Shown: positions 62,760 to 64,000 of the stretch, one piece after another | Layout: every line of letters begins with the position of its first letter | Position numbering within the stretch: position 1 is the first letter of the stretch | NCBI RefSeq assembly: GCF_003432485.1 | Contig: NZ_QVNQ01000007.1 | Location: forward strand, 62,001 to 126,000 | Length of the DNA stretch: 64,000 nt | Source of the DNA: Actinomadura spongiicola | Lineage (GTDB): Bacteria; Actinomycetota; Actinomycetes; Streptosporangiales; Streptosporangiaceae | Reading direction: 5' to 3' | The notes under the pieces: generated by a model | The model's input: the letters and a program-made list of their open reading frames with translations, nothing else | Database searches by the model: none | Told to the model about the DNA's origin: nothing | Program-made: the position numbers and the translations under genes

Positions 62760-64000
62760 CTAGTGTGGGGCGCGGGCCGGATTTCCCAGCCACCGACCGT
62801 TGGGAGGTACTTCCTCACCCTTCATGAGGAACGAATCGGTGGCGAGAACGGAACCGTCCTCCATGGTCACGTCGTAGTGGACGAACGATTCGACGCCCAG
62901 GGTGCAACCCGCGCCGATGCTGGTCCGGCCGGATTTGAAGACGCCCTCTTCCAGGGAATGGCACTGAATGACGCTCCCCGCGTTCAGGGTGGCCTCGTCG
63001 CCGATGGTCACCAGGGTCTTCTCCGGGATGTCGCAGCCGTCGTCGAAGACCCGGCGGCCGATGCGCACGCCCAGCATGCGCCACGTCAGGTTCTTGAACG
63101 GGGTGCCGTTGAAGAGGGCCCGTCCGCCCAGCTTCCAGAGGCGCTCGTGCCACCAGAAGTACGGATCGTAGATCGAGCAGATCCGTGGCTTGAGGGACCG
63201 GAAGCGCAGCAGGGCGCGCTCGACCACAATGCCATAGCCGACGGTGAACAACAGCGTGCCGATCGTGGCGATGACGATCGCCGTCACCGGATGCCCGCGA
63301 AGCTGGTCCTCGGCGATCAGCAGGAGCACCGTCACCGCGAAGAACTGGAACCATCTCACCAGAAGGAACAGGCCCATGGTGGCGATGTTGTAGCGATTCT
63401 TGGCCGACAGGCGGCGACGGTACTCCTCCCCTTTCTCCAGTTCGTCGAAGGCGTGGTCGCGCTCAACCGAGCGCGGGATCTCGAAGCACGGTGAGCCGAG
63501 CAGTCCGGTGTTCTCCCTGACCGGCCCGTCGACCGGGACCGCCACCTTCGTCCCGAGGAGGACGTTGTCGCCGACGGCCGCTCCCGCCGGGTAGGCGATG
63601 TTGTTGCCGAGGTAGTTCCGCGACCCGATCCTCACCTCGGACACCTTGAACGAACTGCTGGAGTAGTCCGCGTTCAGAATCCACAGCGCGTCGGAGATCA
63701 TCGTGCCGCTGCCCACGGTGGTCAGGTAGGGCGTGTGGTGCGCCAGCTCGGTGCCGAAGTTGCTGCCGGTCTGCACGATCGGCTTCGCGAAGCGGTACCC
63801 CAGGGCGCGCAGGTACCCGACGACGTAGGAGCTGTCGCCGAAAAGGTCCATGAAGAATTTCGGGTTGGTGAGGCGCTTGGTCGTCATGATCGCCCAGTAG
63901 TGCCGTCCGAAGAGCCGGTAGACCCGGTCGGGACGGACGATCAGCGCGAGCAGGCGGGGCAGGGTGAGCACGAAGGCCAGGGAGGCCAGGATGCCACCGA
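62760..64000 (-). CDS. C-terminal part of a polylysine-synthetase-like (Pls/TIGR02353-type) membrane protein, cut by right edge
   Basis: The last ~413 residues of a leftward gene whose 5' end lies beyond the window; the frame stays open to base 64000. It shows left-handed beta-helix repeats (VGSGTMISDALWI, IGSRNYLGNNIAYPAGAAVG, IGAGCTLGVESFVH), membrane helices between them (LLVRWFQFFAVTVLLLI, AIVIATIGTLLFTVGYGIV) and the conserved YDPYFWWHERLWKL. This is the C-terminal domain of the epsilon-poly-lysine synthetase type, in which membrane helices alternate with tandem acyltransferase-like soluble domains. In full-length members an adenylation and a carrier domain stand upstream, so the truncated gene may be a third, single-module peptide synthetase; the missing part decides. 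Confidence 0.8.
   Translation of the reverse strand, partial: GGILASLAFVLTLPRLLALIVRPDRVYRLFGRHYWAIMTTKRLTNPKFFMDLFGDSSYVVGYLRALGYRFAKPIVQTGSNFGTELAHHTPYLTTVGSGTMISDALWILNADYSSSSFKVSEVRIGSRNYLGNNIAYPAGAAVGDNVLLGTKVAVPVDGPVRENTGLLGSPCFEIPRSVERDHAFDELEKGEEYRRRLSAKNRYNIATMGLFLLVRWFQFFAVTVLLLIAEDQLRGHPVTAIVIATIGTLLFTVGYGIVVERALLRFRSLKPRICSIYDPYFWWHERLWKLGGRALFNGTPFKNLTWRMLGVRIGRRVFDDGCDIPEKTLVTIGDEATLNAGSVIQCHSLEEGVFKSGRTSIGAGCTLGVESFVHYDVTMEDGSVLATDSFLMKGEEVPPNGRWLGNPARAPH

Overview
The window is very GC-rich, densely packed actinomycete DNA. Third codon positions are strongly G/C, GTG starts are common, and many genes overlap by 1-14 bases. Gene content (LAL-type LuxR regulator, MMPL and MFS pumps, giant NRPS/PKS genes, DUF574-type methyltransferase, IdeR/DmdR-type iron boxes) points to a filamentous actinomycete, perhaps of the Streptosporangiales/Thermomonosporaceae; that placement is inference. 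Two nonribosomal peptide clusters lie side by side.

Region 1 (1-7230), accessory and export genes: a leftward set of O-methyltransferase, LuxR/LAL regulator and MMPL-family exporter (cut by the window edge), and a divergent DHA2-type MFS pump with a palindromic operator-like site in front of it.

Region 2 (7230-26195), a hybrid NRPS/PKS line: (i) fatty-acyl-AMP ligase - ACP - heterocyclization - Cys adenylation with an embedded FMN oxidase - PCP; (ii) KS - malonyl AT - ACP - heterocyclization - Cys adenylation - PCP - degenerate epimerase-like domain; (iii) C - A - PCP. A flavin monooxygenase and an acyl-CoA dehydrogenase follow. The predicted backbone is an acyl (or aryl) starter, a thiazole, one unreduced C2 unit, a thiazoline and one further amino acid. 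No thioesterase is present. I do not recognise the product.

Region 3 (26196-27216) separates the clusters. It holds an orphan iron-box-like site, a strong hairpin terminator, a small conserved membrane protein gene, and a tandem repeat at a convergent gene junction.

Region 4 (27197-61879), a catecholate/hydroxamate siderophore locus: a leftward dhbA-C-E-B operon makes and activates 2,3-dihydroxybenzoate. It is divergent, across three iron boxes, from a rightward operon. That operon encodes a stand-alone aryl carrier protein, a ferric-siderophore lipoprotein, two giant NRPSs, a heterodimeric ABC transporter, a siderophore-interacting reductase, two FecCD permeases and their ATPase. Reading the modules gives DHB - D-(basic) - (basic) - D-Ser - [module without A domain] - N-methyl-hydroxyornithine - hydroxyornithine - thioesterase. 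The A-less module is followed by a condensation domain whose catalytic His is Thr, the most unusual architecture in the window.

Region 5 (61887-64000): an S-adenosylmethionine methyltransferase (DUF574 type) and the C-terminal part of a polylysine-synthetase-like membrane/beta-helix protein that runs off the right edge.

All domain calls and specificity codes were read by eye; none was verified by a database search.
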